DNA of 64,000 bases from Alviniconcha marisindica (taxonomy: Eukaryota; Mollusca; Gastropoda; Provannidae), in the NCBI GenBank assembly GCA_018857735.1, contig JABMCL010001355.1, forward strand, positions 497,501-561,500. The letters run 5' to 3'. Of this stretch, positions 10,542 through 21,427 are shown piece by piece. The notes beneath the pieces were generated by a model. The model was not told where the DNA came from. It made no database searches and worked only from the letters and a program-made list of their open reading frames with translations. The stretch's first letter is position 1; every line of letters starts with the position of its first letter. A program made the translations under genes and the position numbers.

Positions 10542-11575
10542 ATGGGGAATTTTGTTTGATGTAGGCTACATAATTCATACTGAGTGGAGCTTGTGAAAGT
10601 GCTGAATACAAATGCAGATCCCTCCGGCTCTCACGTGTTTATCTTTGACGGTGCTAGGTTGCTTCCGGCGAGCTGCGGTACATGCATAATGCATGTATAT
10701 ATGATGATATCATGCATGCTGAACTCTGGTGCCAAAGGCAAAACGTGAGCTGTGGTTTAAAATTGACACGCCAACATTCTTCCAAGCATTGGACAGAAAA
10801 ACAACATAGCTCAACCAAAAAAGATATTTCACTTTTCATCTCATTTTTCATTGTTTTTCACCGTTTAATTGTTAGGTGTCGTTTTGTAGCTTGACAAAGG
10901 AGTAAGTAAGTTGGTGTTTTACGCCCAGTCAACCGAGATTACCCCGAAAATTTGCAGACTGTGTGTTTGTGTCCTAATAAATAAGCGTTCTTTTGAACTT
11001 TTTATGTGTTTGGATCCTGTGTTTTAAGAGTTCTATGTCAGGATTACTTTCAGTTATAGTAATCTTCATGACATCGCACACTCCGTTATTGAAATTACCG
11101 AAATCGGAATGCAGCTGCCAGAATGATGGGCTTGCAATTATGACAGCGTGTATAGCAAACTCCAAGCACTGGTTTACGACATCCTCCCTTAGGTGCCGGA
11201 AAGCGATGCTCGGAGCGTGTGTGTAGAGATGTGGGGAAAGGGTCGCACACACTACCATTTCACCGAGTGTTTAGCGAGCCTCAGTGGTTTTAGCCGACGA
11301 GTAAGTAATTTGATGTTTTACGCCCAGTCAACCATTTTTAGCTGACGAAACCGACAAACAAACAACACATGCTTCTAAGGGATAATGAAACGAGTGAAGT
11401 GTCTGATAATGACAAGAGTTTTCTCTATCCTTGACATTAAAAAAAAAAAAAAATCTTTCTTTTTTCTTTGGTTCCCATCTCTGTCCAGATTTTAAGGGAC
11501 GTGTAGCTCCAGTGTGTATGCTACATACCCCCCCCCCCCCCCCCCCCCCTCCACCAGTTATGAATTCACCCCTAC
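10003..11575. other. Intergenic stretch with repeats, no gene seen
   Basis: Holds a (CA)n tract (10469-10540), a fold-back MITE arm in reverse orientation (about 10862-11015: TTGTTAGGTGTCGTTTTGTA...CCTAATAAATAAGCGTTCTT), one copy of the 'ACTCCAAGCACTGGTTTACG' repeat (11160-11215), an A-run (11440-11453) and a C-run (11529-11549). Confidence 0.6.
10469..10540. repeat. (CA)n microsatellite
   Basis: Alternating CA units with one interruption at about 10493. Confidence 0.95.
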
Positions 11576-11599
11576 TTGCATTCGTTCAGTAACCCAGTA

Positions 11600-11985
11600 A
11601 ACATGCCGGATCCGGTCTGGATCCGGTCAGTTATGGCCATTACGGCCAGCGGGCAGCCGGAATCGGGCCAGATCCGATTGGCCGGATCCGATTTGCCACA
11701 TCCGATTCGGATCCGGATCGGATGTTTTTTCTTCTTCTTTTTTCAGCACCGGAAGTGGCCCGGATCATCATTATCGGATCCGGACTGGATCCGTTTTTGT
11801 ACATCTGGCCCGGCTCCGATATCGATGCGTTATCCTGGATCCGCTTGGACTGAACGGAGCCAGATCCGAGCCGCTTCCGGCTCAACAGATCGGGGCCACA
11901 TCCGGCATTTCTATTCCGGGCCAGGTGGTCATCGACCGAATCGGATCCGTTTTTGTACATCTGGCCTGGTTCCGATATAGATGCA
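11600..11985. repeat. GGATCCG-rich repeat block
   Basis: The 6- to 10-mer GGATCCGG/CGGATC recurs more than fifteen times in about 380 bp. A longer direct repeat (GGATCCGTTTTTGTACATCT then GGCC.GG.TCCGATAT.GATGC) starts at about 11786 and again at about 11943. Both strands are open over about 100 codons, a by-product of composition. I recognise no family. Confidence 0.7.
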
Positions 11986-12063
11986 CTATCCTCAGAAATA
12001 TGAGCAATGGTAAACGAGTTGTTTGTTTTTGTATTGTATCATTTTGCTAATCTTCCACTTTTC

Positions 12064-12475
12064 TCGTCATTGAGAATCAGAATGTATTGCTTGAAATTTC
12101 GGTATCTTCATTTTGCCTGCTCCTGTTAGCATGATGCGTGTGGTTCTTTTTTGTTTCGTGTTAAACTCATCTAGATCTAGATCTCTAGATCTCAGTTTGT
12201 TTTTGTTTGTTTTTTGTTCTTACCCACCCACCCACCCATTTGGGTCCCCTACCTTTCTCATAGAATCATATGGTGTGAATGTGGGAATTCTCGTCATTGA
12301 TAACCAGAATATACTGCTTGAAAATTATGTGTCTTCATTGTCTCTCTTGTTCGCATGATTGTTTCGTGTTTTACTTATCTAGATCTAGATCTCCTAGGTT
12401 TTTTGCTCTTACACCCTACCCTCCCCCATCTTGGTTCCTCCGCCTTTCTCATAGAATCTATGGTGTGAATGTAGG
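12064..12475. repeat. Approx. 226-bp tandem duplication
   Basis: Two diverged copies (starting near 12064 and 12290) share TCTCGTCATTGA.AA.CAGAAT, an (AGATCT)-rich patch (12170-12192 and 12379-12395) and TTTCTCATAGAATC.ATGGTG. No coding capacity is recognised. Confidence 0.7.
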
Positions 12476-13109
12476 AATGTATATTGTAGCTGCTTATCAT
12501 TCTCATATATATTAATTACTATATCTATACAAACTGAATACAGATGTGAGCAAGTGCTCTTTGTATACGTTTTAACGGTAATCCCGCCCCGGTTATCAGA
12601 TCCACGCAATTTCATTATTGTACTGTTAGTAACCCGGAAACCGGAGCAGACGACGCTTTTGTTTTGAAGCGCGGCTGCGTGTTGCGTAACGCCACATGGC
12701 CTTCACACAGCCGACCGGCGATAGCCGCTGGTGTGCGCCAGTTTCAAATCTGTTTTATCCCTTAATATTTTGACCGCTTGTTTGTTTACCTACGCTTTGT
12801 TTACCTAGTCCTTTTTATGCACTAAGCCATGTGTAATATAATTTGGCATCTTAGAATGTTTATTTAGATCTTATTTAGACGCAGGATCGAGCTTAATCAG
12901 TAGCCGATGCCTCTCTATGTCCATTCTTTTTATAGCCGTCGTCTGCATGGCGCATTTTCTGTGTAGTACTAGTGAATAGTAGTGAATCGTTGTTTTGACT
13001 CTATGAAAGTAATTCTGAGTCGATCAATGCTTTGTCGTATAGTATTTTGCTTAGCTGACTTCATGTTTAGTGTTTATTTTGAATGAAATTAACTTATTGA
13101 GTATTGTGG

Positions 13110-13222
13110 TAAACATGGTGCTTAACGTCCACAGAAACCGTACGGCTTATTAGGGACGGGGAGAAGGGGGGAAGGGGGTATGGAGGTGGGGGGAGAGGGA
13201 GATTATATATCTATCGCTATCG
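13110..13222 (-). mobile_element. SINE family A, 3' fragment
   Basis: Contains the tail module (GGTGCTTAACGTCCACAGAA) and the poly-purine segment up to CTATCGCTATC, then stops. The body and tRNA head are missing, as in 5'-truncated retrotransposed copies. Confidence 0.75.
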
Positions 13223-14124
13223 TATTGTGTACTGTAGAAGCTAAGTTATATTCATAGACTACTTGATATCACTATCAGCGCTGTTGCGACTAAGATAACG
13301 CGCCCCAGGCGAAAGTTCGCACCGATCGTTTTAGTGCTAGTCTTTGAGTGTGTCTTGCTCTCATACAGGGCGTTGTATTGTAATTGTTATGTACCATTTT
13401 AACCGTGGGAGCGTGCACTTTATTTTGATGTAAGTTCTAGTAACATTAATATTTTGTACATTGTGTTAGTTGTGATTTAGTTGTCGGAATTTGTTTATGG
13501 ACAGGTGCAAGCCACGTTTCCCACTCTTGTTGTAAATAAATAAGTCATGTGTGTACATTTTGTTTATTACGGTTTAAAAGGTTGTAATTGTAGCTTTCAT
13601 TTGATGTTTTTCATGTTTTAATTAGTTTAGTTATTGTTGAGGAAACTGTATTTGTGCGGGCCAAGGAAACACAATTGTCAGCCATTTTGTGGTCCAGAGG
13701 GCCGATTTCAATGTAGCGATAGGTGTGTTTTCCTTGCGGCCCGCGCAGTTCTCTTATCTATGCGTGCGCGTGAGGATTTTGGGTGTGCTGAAAAGTTATC
13801 TGCTGCTGTAGAATAAAAGCCTGTTTGCCGTTGCCGCCAGCTGTGGTCTCCATTTTGACCGACTCCGCTGCCTGTGTCCTGTCTTTCTACCACTCCACAC
13901 CATTACACAAAGAAAGTAAAAGAAGAAAGGGGAGAAGAAGAAAAAAGGAGTGGGTGGGGGTGAGGCGAAAGTGGGACTGATCTAAAGCAAATTGTACCAA
14001 CACGGATTACCGACTCATTACAGCCTAAGCCAGTGTAAGTGGCAGCAGTTGTTAACAAGGAGGAAATCAGCTCCTCATAAGCAAAACTAAATCCCAAAAT
14101 GTGAAATTAAGCTCAGACGATAGT

Positions 14125-14298
14125 TGATGATGAAGTGATGCTTAATGTCCTCAGATGTCAGCTGACATATTAGGGACAAGTTGTGACCAATGCCGAAGCA
14201 CGGTTCAATAATTCTTTACGTCCACGGAAACCAGAAGGCTCGTTAGGACGGACAGCTCAGGACGGCCACCTCGACTCTCACACAGCTCCTGAACTATC
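14125..14298 (-). mobile_element. SINE family B, complete with 11-bp target-site duplication
   Basis: CAGACGATAGT occurs at 14114-14124 and again at 14299-14309 and flanks the element exactly, so the ends of family B are defined here. Read on the minus strand it starts ATAGTTCAGGAGCTGTGTGA and ends in a short (ATC)n tail, the order expected of a SINE. Confidence 0.8.
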
Positions 14299-14663
14299 CA
14301 GACGATAGTGATCTCTTTTACGTTTTTATTTCGTCTAATCCGACAACGTCGGGTCGCGGATGCGTCGTCTGCTCGCCAAATTGTTCCTGACAGTAAGCGA
14401 ACAAAAAGTGTGTTTTTAACCTTTTACTTCCTTGGTTGATATTTTAAAAAATCAGGTATATGGAATGTGAACTACACATCCAGTTCTGCCCGATTCTGAT
14501 TTATGGCGAAAAGGTCAACTACATGCACAGAAGTTTGTTGCACGCCGATATTCAAGAGAAGATAATCGTGTGACGTTCGAACCGTCAGATCGGCAGACAA
14601 CGAATTCACCTCATGCGGCTTCAGCTTAGCCATGCACTAAATTTAGAAAATAAATCATATGAC

Positions 14664-14990
14664 CTAAACAACCAATGAACGGTCGGTCCTGGTGCATGTA
14701 CATGAAATAGAGCGGGCTTTCCGTAAGATCTGCTGTTCACAGAAAAGAGCCAGGTCTCTCTGGGGCACTGCAGTTATCATGGAGGCGATACAGACAATTC
14801 TTTGCAGGCTGTTCCTGTTCTTCACTCCCAAGCTGTGAAACCAGCAGATGAAAGAGAATGACAGAAAACTCTCAATAAAAGATTTGTAAAAAAGAGTTAA
14901 AATCTTTTGGTCAACAGAGAAATAATTTAGCTTTCGCAAGAGATACAGTTTTTCTTTATGTGTATGAACATAAAAGTTGTTTAAAAGCAC
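14664..14990 (-). pseudogene. Non-LTR retrotransposon reverse-transcriptase C-terminal fragment
   Basis: An open frame of about 108 codons reads KLYLLRKLNYFSVDQKILTL, FYKSFIESFLSFSFICWF and VKNRNSLQRIVCIASMI. It matches the thumb/connection region after the RT domain of metazoan LINEs (pattern LYFLRKL..F.V...L..FY.S.IES.L.F....W.......N...LQ.IV). The catalytic YxDD region is absent, so this is a dead fragment. It stops at ERTDRSLVV-type sequence before the usual C-terminus. Confidence 0.8.
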
Positions 14991-15284
14991 AGGGTGTGTT
15001 ATTTTTGTCTTCCATAATCACACAGCATCCAACTTGACGAGAATAACTTTGATTCTCGTATCCGGCCCTCCTTCTTGGAGTCATCATTCCGTTTTGTTGT
15101 TGCTGTTTGTCGTTTGTTTCCCTTGGTCTTTGTTCAAGTTAGGCATTGTTTTAGAGCCAGTCTTCTTTCTACCTAGCTAGTAGCTCTACCGCCTCAGAAT
15201 AGTTATTAAAATCACCTGTGCTAGTGTAGTTTCTCCCCCCCCCCCCCCCCTACGAAATTAGTACAGTCAGCTATCAGGAAAAAC

Positions 15285-15700
15285 TTGCACAAGCACTCGA
15301 TGGCCACAGGACAAACGGGCAGAAACCGTGCGCAGATGCATTGTACCACAGCCAGTGGAACATCAGAGCAAAAAAAAAAAAAAAGCATTCCAGTAGCCTC
15401 CCGTCGCTCTACTGAAACGCAGACTGCTGGTGTTCAAAAAAGCAGACCGGAAGATGTAGCTTGGGCTGACCCCTTCACACAAGTCGTTAGATACTGTGCA
15501 GAAAATGACGAACAAATAACCATTGCTGACTTGTGTGAGAAGTTAAAGGAGTACTTAAATGGAGATACGTCGTACACAGAGATACGTCGTATACGTGAGA
15601 ATGAATCTCGAGAGCCATTTCGGGGAGGACGCCATCCTTACTGGTATCCGGGGGAAACGGAATGTTGTTACACAGCAGCATTTAAATCTTCCCTTAATTT
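15285..15700 (+). pseudogene. Unassigned open frame, possible transposon-protein fragment
   Basis: The frame contains WADPFTQVVRYCAENDEQIT followed by IADLCEKLKEYLNGDTSYTE. The helix-like block 'YCxxNDEQxTIxDLxxKxxEYL' resembles a small domain I associate with transposable-element proteins of molluscs and cnidarians; this is recall and unchecked. The start is unsupported, and the frame runs on into ordinary repeat-containing sequence to 15851. Treat it as a fragment with unknown function. Confidence 0.3.
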
Positions 15701-16089
15701 AGACCTATCTTTTCTCCTCTGGACTTTGAATGCCTTGCCTGTGTGCGTGTATGTGTGTGTGTGTGTGCGGTTGTGTGCTATATTGGGGTTTTGTATGTGT
15801 GAGGGGCGTGTGCTGAAAGTGATGAGAAAGATGTTGAATGAAGTGTTTTAGTGTGCTTGTGTATGTACTTAGTAGGTTCGTCGTGATTTGGATCTGTATA
15901 TATTTTGCCGCCCCTCCCCCCCTTTTTTTTTTTTTTTTTTTTTGTGCGCTTCTGGCTCACGTTAGGTGTAAGCGCCATATAAAGACTTACTTTAATATTT
16001 GCGAGGGGTTCCAGGCGAGACCAAAAGATCAAGAGATCTTAGAGGGAGGTGGAGCTGGACCCTCAACTTAGCCCAGAAGAGATCATGAG

Positions 16090-16415
16090 TAGGGAGGTGG
16101 AGCTGGGCTAAGAAAGCTGGACTTCCTTTGCTTGAGTTGTCCAAGTTGTTTGTCAACAGCGGTGCAACGGACATTGTCTTTGTGACTCTGGCCAAGCACA
16201 GCAGTTGAAACAGCAATTGCGCAGTGCACAAGTCGCTGGGCAATGGCGAGGGGACATCGCCCTAACACTTCCATTGTTCTGGCGGCGGTCCACGGTCTCT
16301 CCTGTCTTTTTCGGGCGGTTTCCGCGGTCGAGCCTTCACTCTGTCGTCCCCTTCCCACTCTGTCCCCGTCCCTAATAGGCCATCTCGCCTCCGTGGACGT
16401 AAAGCACCAAGAAAG
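16090..16415 (+). mobile_element. Possible third SINE family carrying the shared tail
   Basis: A GC-rich segment unlike its AT-rich neighbours ends GTCCCTAATAGGCCATCTCG...CCGTGGACGTAAAGCACC at 16362-16410. This is the same tail module that ends families A and B. No tRNA head or target duplication was found, so the 5' boundary is a guess. Confidence 0.35.
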
Positions 16416-16440
16416 AAGAAAGATTAATGTTTAACACACA

Positions 16441-16577
16441 TAGTTCAGGAGCTGTGTGAGAGTCGAGGTGGCCGTCCTTCTGGTTTCCGTGGACGTAAAG
16501 CTATATTGAACCATGCTTCGGCATTGGTCTCAGCTTGTCCCTAATACGTCAACCGACATCTGAGAACATTATGCAGC
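16441..16577 (+). mobile_element. SINE family B copy with internal deletion
   Basis: Starts TAGTTCAGGAGCTGTGTGAG and ends GACATCTGAGAACATTATGC. Compared with 14125-14298 it lacks about 24 bases between GGCCGTCC and TTCTGGTTTCCG, one of the two tail-like modules. Confidence 0.75.
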
Positions 16578-16895
16578 ACTTTCTTACCTCACTGTTTAAA
16601 ACTTTGCCACCTACAAATCGAGCTAAAATAAAGTCGGGGGGAAGGGGGGGGGGAGGGGGAGTGGGAAGCAACAGCAAAGAAACCAAAACAGCCTAACAGC
16701 AAAAAAAAAAAAAAAAAAGGAGAAGAACCAAATGCGTCATTCGTCAGCTCGATAGTTTACCAGGGTAAATTTGCTGTCCGCCGCTGATCGAGATATCATT
16801 TTCAGCGGATTTTTTTGGCTACTCTATTGGCGTTTATTGAGTATACTTGTACAGGCTGAAGTACAATAACCATTGACATGTGGCTGTTAGGTTAA

Positions 16896-17116
16896 CCCCT
16901 TCACTGCCATGATATCACTTGAAAACGACTAATAAAGTGTAGAATTTGAAACCCTGCATCTTTTTTTTCTTTTTCGCACTGACATGTGAAAGGATTGTCA
17001 TCAAAACGTATAGCACTGAGAGCAGATGTGTTATAGAACCGGAAAATATACCGCTTTTGAGGTGCATCCGTGCATCTTTCAGCCCGAAAATTTTACAGGC
17101 TGGGGCAGTGAAGGGG
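16896..17116. mobile_element. piggyBac-like MITE, 221 bp, TTAA target duplication
   Basis: The ends are inverted: CCCCTTCACTGCC (16896-16908) and GGCAGTGAAGGGG (17104-17116), flanked on both sides by TTAA (16892-16895 and 17117-17120). TTAA targets with terminal repeats starting CCC are the hallmark of piggyBac-type transposons. There is no transposase frame, so it is non-autonomous. A truncated relative lies at 31901-32125. Confidence 0.85.
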
Positions 17117-17754
17117 TTAATACTGGAATGAAAGTCAGGAACTAGAAACCATTGTCAATGGTAATGAAAACATTGCGCCAACGAATTTTACTCATCCAGC
17201 CAACAGTGCTACTGCATAAATTACGACTTTGTATACATTACATGCATGGTTACATAATATTGCACAATACTTCTGGTGATTAGATCACCAGCACAGTACT
17301 GCTGGTAATTACACATTACACAACAAGCAAGGCTTTGCAACTCAGCAACCCCCACAATTTGTAATTGCTTCTGTGACAGTTCAGCCTTTAGACCCGTCTG
17401 AACAGTAGAAAAATAAATACATAAAGAAAGAAAGAAAGAAAAGAAAAAAAATAAGGAGGAAAAAAATAAAGAAACTGAGAAATCGAACTAGCGACAGGTG
17501 TTTCGGCAGTTCAAGTTGAGCCTTCGTTGTTGTGGGCTTCTTTGCAGCTTAAGTACAGCCATGAATGTGACCCTCATGGTCGGCCATGAAGATATCTATG
17601 TCGCTGAAAAAACTGACAGAATCAGTATCGTTAAAATTGCCTGTGTGCAGGAGCCGCGTCGGCTTCAGTCACTCCAAAGTGCAATTAGAAAACCCTTAGG
17701 TCTCTAACTAACTCTAAACGGCAGTACAGAAACATATAACTTGCACACACGCGC

Positions 17755-17852
17755 ACGCACACGCACGCACGCACGCAAACTCCAAGCACTGGTTTACGAC
17801 ATCCTTCACGGATAAGGTGTCGGAAAGCGATGACGTTGCCGATGTGACACGT

Positions 17853-17931
<79 letters not shown>

Positions 17932-17950
17932 AACGCGCGCGCGCGCGCCC
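17755..17950. repeat. Compound (CA)n / poly-C / (CA)n / (CG)n repeat
   Basis: CA/CGCA at 17740-17776, a run of about 38 C at 17853-17890, (CA)n at 17894-17930, then (CG)n. One copy of 'ACTCCAAGCACTGGTTTACG' sits between them at 17779-17835. Confidence 0.9.
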
Positions 17951-18759
17951 ACACCGTGATGATGTGCGCCTACCGGATTTTCCACACTGAAACGAATAAC
18001 TGTTGTTTAATATCTGTGGCTTTTCCACCACCGCTGAACTCAAGGCTGCAGATTCCCGGAGTGAGTTCCCTTGCTGTACAGCTGAAAATCGTTATCCATG
18101 AAAATTTGCTACATCGTATTCCTGTAGCAAGCTACTGGACTCTATGCCTCGTGATCACTCGTGTTTTAGGTGTACTTGTTGGACAAAACGTATTTTAAGA
18201 ATTGAAGGCTACCATAACTATAGTTAATTTTATGGTGTACTTGATACATGATCATCAAGTAATTGGTAGTGATAAGCCCAGAGAACAAAAGGAGCACAGA
18301 GACTGACTACTCAGCCGGTAACAAGCTGTAGAGAAGAACTCATTTGGTGCTCCTCAACTCATTCTTGACACACACCCGACTTAGGAGCTGGATACTGATC
18401 AACTTCCATCCTTTCTTCTTCTCAAGTTGTTGTTGCCGGTTGTTGGATGTGTGTGATTTCTTTCTTTTTATTTTGCTGTTCAGTGTTTGCTTGTTGTCAG
18501 TGGGGGGTCAGTCAAGTCGTTTCAGTTGATCTTTCTGTCTGAACTACGTCGCCAACCTTGTTTTACCGTTGTTGTTAAAAAAAAATGTGGAAAAAATGTG
18601 TAATAACTTCCTTCTGGTTACTACTCAGTCTGAACCAATAGTTATAAATACTATTAAAATAGTTTAGTTGATATAACTGTTACGCTGGGTTTGTTTTGAT
18701 GCATAAGGGGGACCGGCGTACGGGTACGATTTATGCATTCGACAAGTGTAACTGTATGC

Positions 18760-19185
18760 CAGACTCCAAGCACTGGTTTACGACATCCTTCCTTCAACTG
18801 CTGCCGTATTTAGTACACCATACGGTCCAGAAAACTGTCAGCTAACGAGCAGTTTTTTGTTGGTGCTCACTGAACAGTAGTAAGTTTGTTACAAACAACT
18901 CAAATAAAACAAGGCGTGCCATTTACAGCCGCCAACAAAGTTTACACTAGCACAATAAAACCACAATCGTTTGAAACGAGACGGAACTCTTTTTTTAACC
19001 CGGGGTGGATGCGTCTCATGTTTACGTGCGTGCTTGGGCGATAGGTGGGGCTTGGGCGATAGGTTGCTTCTACAGTCATATTAGTACCCGACCTTTTCGG
19101 AGGGCGCTGACCGTGTCGGTGGATGGCGTAGCTAAATCTGGCAGAGTTTGGAGGAAGGTGCCGGAAAGCGATGCTCGGAGTGTGA
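18760..19185. repeat. Interspersed 'ACTCCAAGCACTGG' repeat, split copy
   Basis: In the copies at 11160 and 17779 the halves ACTCCAAGCACTGGTTTACG and GT.CCGGAAAGCGATG are about 20-30 bp apart. Here they are at 18763 and 19157, with about 365 bp of other DNA between. This suggests a nested insertion, although I could not define target duplications. Confidence 0.45.
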
Positions 19186-19740
19186 CTGTATGCATGTGGG
19201 TGTTTGTCCCGAGATGACCCTGTCAGTGCAGGTCACCCTCTTCATCTCGCGACCAGCCGTTCCGCTTTGTATTATTATAGAAGTACAAATTCGTGACAAA
19301 GAGGATATAAGGAGATGATATACTGGGAGAATCACTGAATGGCATCAAACAAAATTAAACAGAATGACATCATCAAAAGAGCAAATTCCTGGCTGTAGAC
19401 CGAAGAAGGAGAAAAATCCCTGCATAGTTCTTTTCATTAATAATAATAATGGACATTTCTATGGCCGGCGCATGAGCCCTAGCCAAATCTAGCCTAGGGC
19501 ACAATACGCCGAACAAAAAGATGCAGAAAAATGTATGAACGCATACAATGGACAAAATAATAAGGTTTTGGACCATGCGGCCGCCAAACCACGCAAGAAT
19601 TTACTGATAGCAATTTCAGTAAATAAAGCAAAGATTTCAGTCAGTAATTAAACATGACCAAACTCTTTTTCGGGTCAGTCGCAGCTAGCGAAGCGCTCCC
19701 CGGGGCCAAACCCCCATCGTAACAGCCCTAACTGCCCCTC

Positions 19741-20022
19741 AAGTAAGTAAGTAAACATGGTGCTTAACGTCCACAGAAACCATAAGGCTTATTAGGGACG
19801 GAGAGAATGGGGGGAACGGGCATGCAGGTGGGGGAAGAGGGAGAGTATATACCTATCGCTACAGTTACCACTAGATTGACCTGCATTAAGGTGGGCAGCG
19901 ATGAGAGCCATTTTAATGTTTCATTAATTGTGAGGGACAAAGTCACAAGACCGTGTCCACAAACCACAACTTTTGAAGAGAAAGGAGAGCCGAAGCGGTA
20001 TCGAACCGAGGTCCTTCCGCTT
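19741..20022 (-). mobile_element. SINE family A, head-truncated
   Basis: On the minus strand it runs from the B-box region (ATCGAACCGAGGTCC on the plus strand) through the body to the tail and (ACTT)n at 19741-19752. The A-box end of the tRNA head is missing at 20022, where an AAT/AATAAT tract begins. Confidence 0.8.
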
Positions 20023-20192
20023 AATAATGATAATAATAATCAGTGTACATTTATCATGCGCTCATGAACGCCCTGAGCGCTCACATGATACATATTAACC
20101 TAAATATGATATTCTATACACATGTAGAGCATAGTCCTACCAAAACAATTTACATAAAATTTCGTTTTGTTTTAACCAAAAAAAAAGGACTA

Positions 20193-20303
<111 letters not shown>

Positions 20304-20329
20304 ACTGTAGCAGAAACTGGGTACTGATA

Positions 20330-20611
20330 TTAGTTAGGATGGAAATACTGCGAGAAGAGGAAGGTTTTCAGTTTGGCTTTAAAAGATGACAGGGTTGAGC
20401 AGTGTCTAAGGTCTTGTGGGAGTGAATTCCAAATATGGGGTCCAAAGCAAGAGAGGGTGCGAAAGCCACGAGTCTTGCGCTTGTATTGCTGGATTTCCTG
20501 CATGCGGGTGTCAGACGCTAGGCCAAACCGGCTCTCGAGCTCCTCAACAACCCTATTTTCTTTTTGTAGGCAACCCAAAGAGAAATGAACATAAGAAGAG
20601 GTGTTAGGCAA
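20330..20611 (-). pseudogene. Non-LTR retrotransposon RT C-terminal fragment
   Basis: The frame contains TRGFRTLSCFGPHIWNSLP, QDLRHCSTLSSFKAKLKTFL and FSQYF. This is the widespread C-terminal signature of metazoan LINE ORF2 proteins (R.FS..GP..WN.LP..LR...S...FK..LKT.LF). The upstream RT catalytic core is absent and the (CA)n tract abuts the 3' side, so this is a 5'-truncated, inactive copy. Confidence 0.85.
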
Positions 20612-20734
20612 ACATAAGAAGAGGTGTTAGTCTTGTTTCTTTAACTATCAGAGGTAGCTGTGAACTCTGGACCCGAAGGAGGGCAGAGATGGCTGTAGCA
20701 TCAGCTTCTGGGAGGCTGCTCCACTCAGGCTAGG

Positions 20735-20736
20735 GG

Positions 20737-20771
<35 letters not shown>

Positions 20772-20798
20772 AGGCGTGGCCGTGGCAGTGTGTGTGTG

Positions 20799-20829
<31 letters not shown>

Positions 20830-20830
20830 G
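20735..20830. repeat. (AT)n and poly-G low complexity
   Basis: (AT)n at about 20741-20768 and a G-run at about 20800-20828. Confidence 0.9.
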
Positions 20831-20883
20831 GTTCAGTGATGTCCGTCACTGGGTCCTGTGGAAGTGCATAAAAAGAAGCTTTG

Positions 20884-21222
20884 TAAAGTAAACATGGTGC
20901 TTAACGTCCACAGAAACCATAAGGCTTATTGGGGACTGGAAGAAGGGGGGGGGGGGGGGGGTATGGAGGTGGGGGAAAGAAGGAAATTATATACCTATCG
21001 CTACACTGTCACCACTAGAATCACTCCTGACGCATTAAGATCAGTAGCGGGGAGCGCTGAGAGCCATTTTAATGTTTCATTAATTTACGGTAAGGGACAA
21101 AGTCACTGTGACAAGGCAGTGTCCACAGACCACAACTTCTGAAAGGAATGGAGAGCCAAAGCGGATTCGAACCGAAGTCCCTCTGCTTATACCTTACCGC
21201 TAGGCCAAACCGGGCGGCTCAC
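20884..21222 (-). mobile_element. SINE family A, full-length
   Basis: A complete copy from the tail (GTGCTTAACGTCCACAGAAA, 20895-20920) to the tRNA head, where the B-box (GATTCGAACC) and A-box (CTTACCGCTAGGCC) complements end at 21220. It is flanked by AAAGAAGCTTTG (20872-20883) and AAAGAGGCTTTG (21223-21234). Confidence 0.85.
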
Positions 21223-21234
21223 AAAGAGGCTTTG

Positions 21235-21415
21235 ATGATGATGAAGTGATGCTCAGTTTATGTCCTCAGATGTCAGTTGACATATTAGGGACAAGTTGTG
21301 ACCAATGCCGAAGCACTGTGCAATAATTCTTTACGTCCACGGAAACCAGAAGGCTCGTTAGGACGGACAGTCCAGGACGTCCACCTCGACTCTCACACAG
21401 CTCCTGAACCATGCA
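21235..21415 (-). mobile_element. SINE family B, inserted next to family A at the same target
   Basis: Family-B copy between AAAGAGGCTTTG at 21223-21234 and the same 12-mer at 21416-21427. The (ATC)n tail complement (GATGATGATG) adjoins the left duplication. The left duplication is also the right one of the family-A copy. Confidence 0.85.
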
Positions 21416-21427
21416 AAAGAGGCTTTG

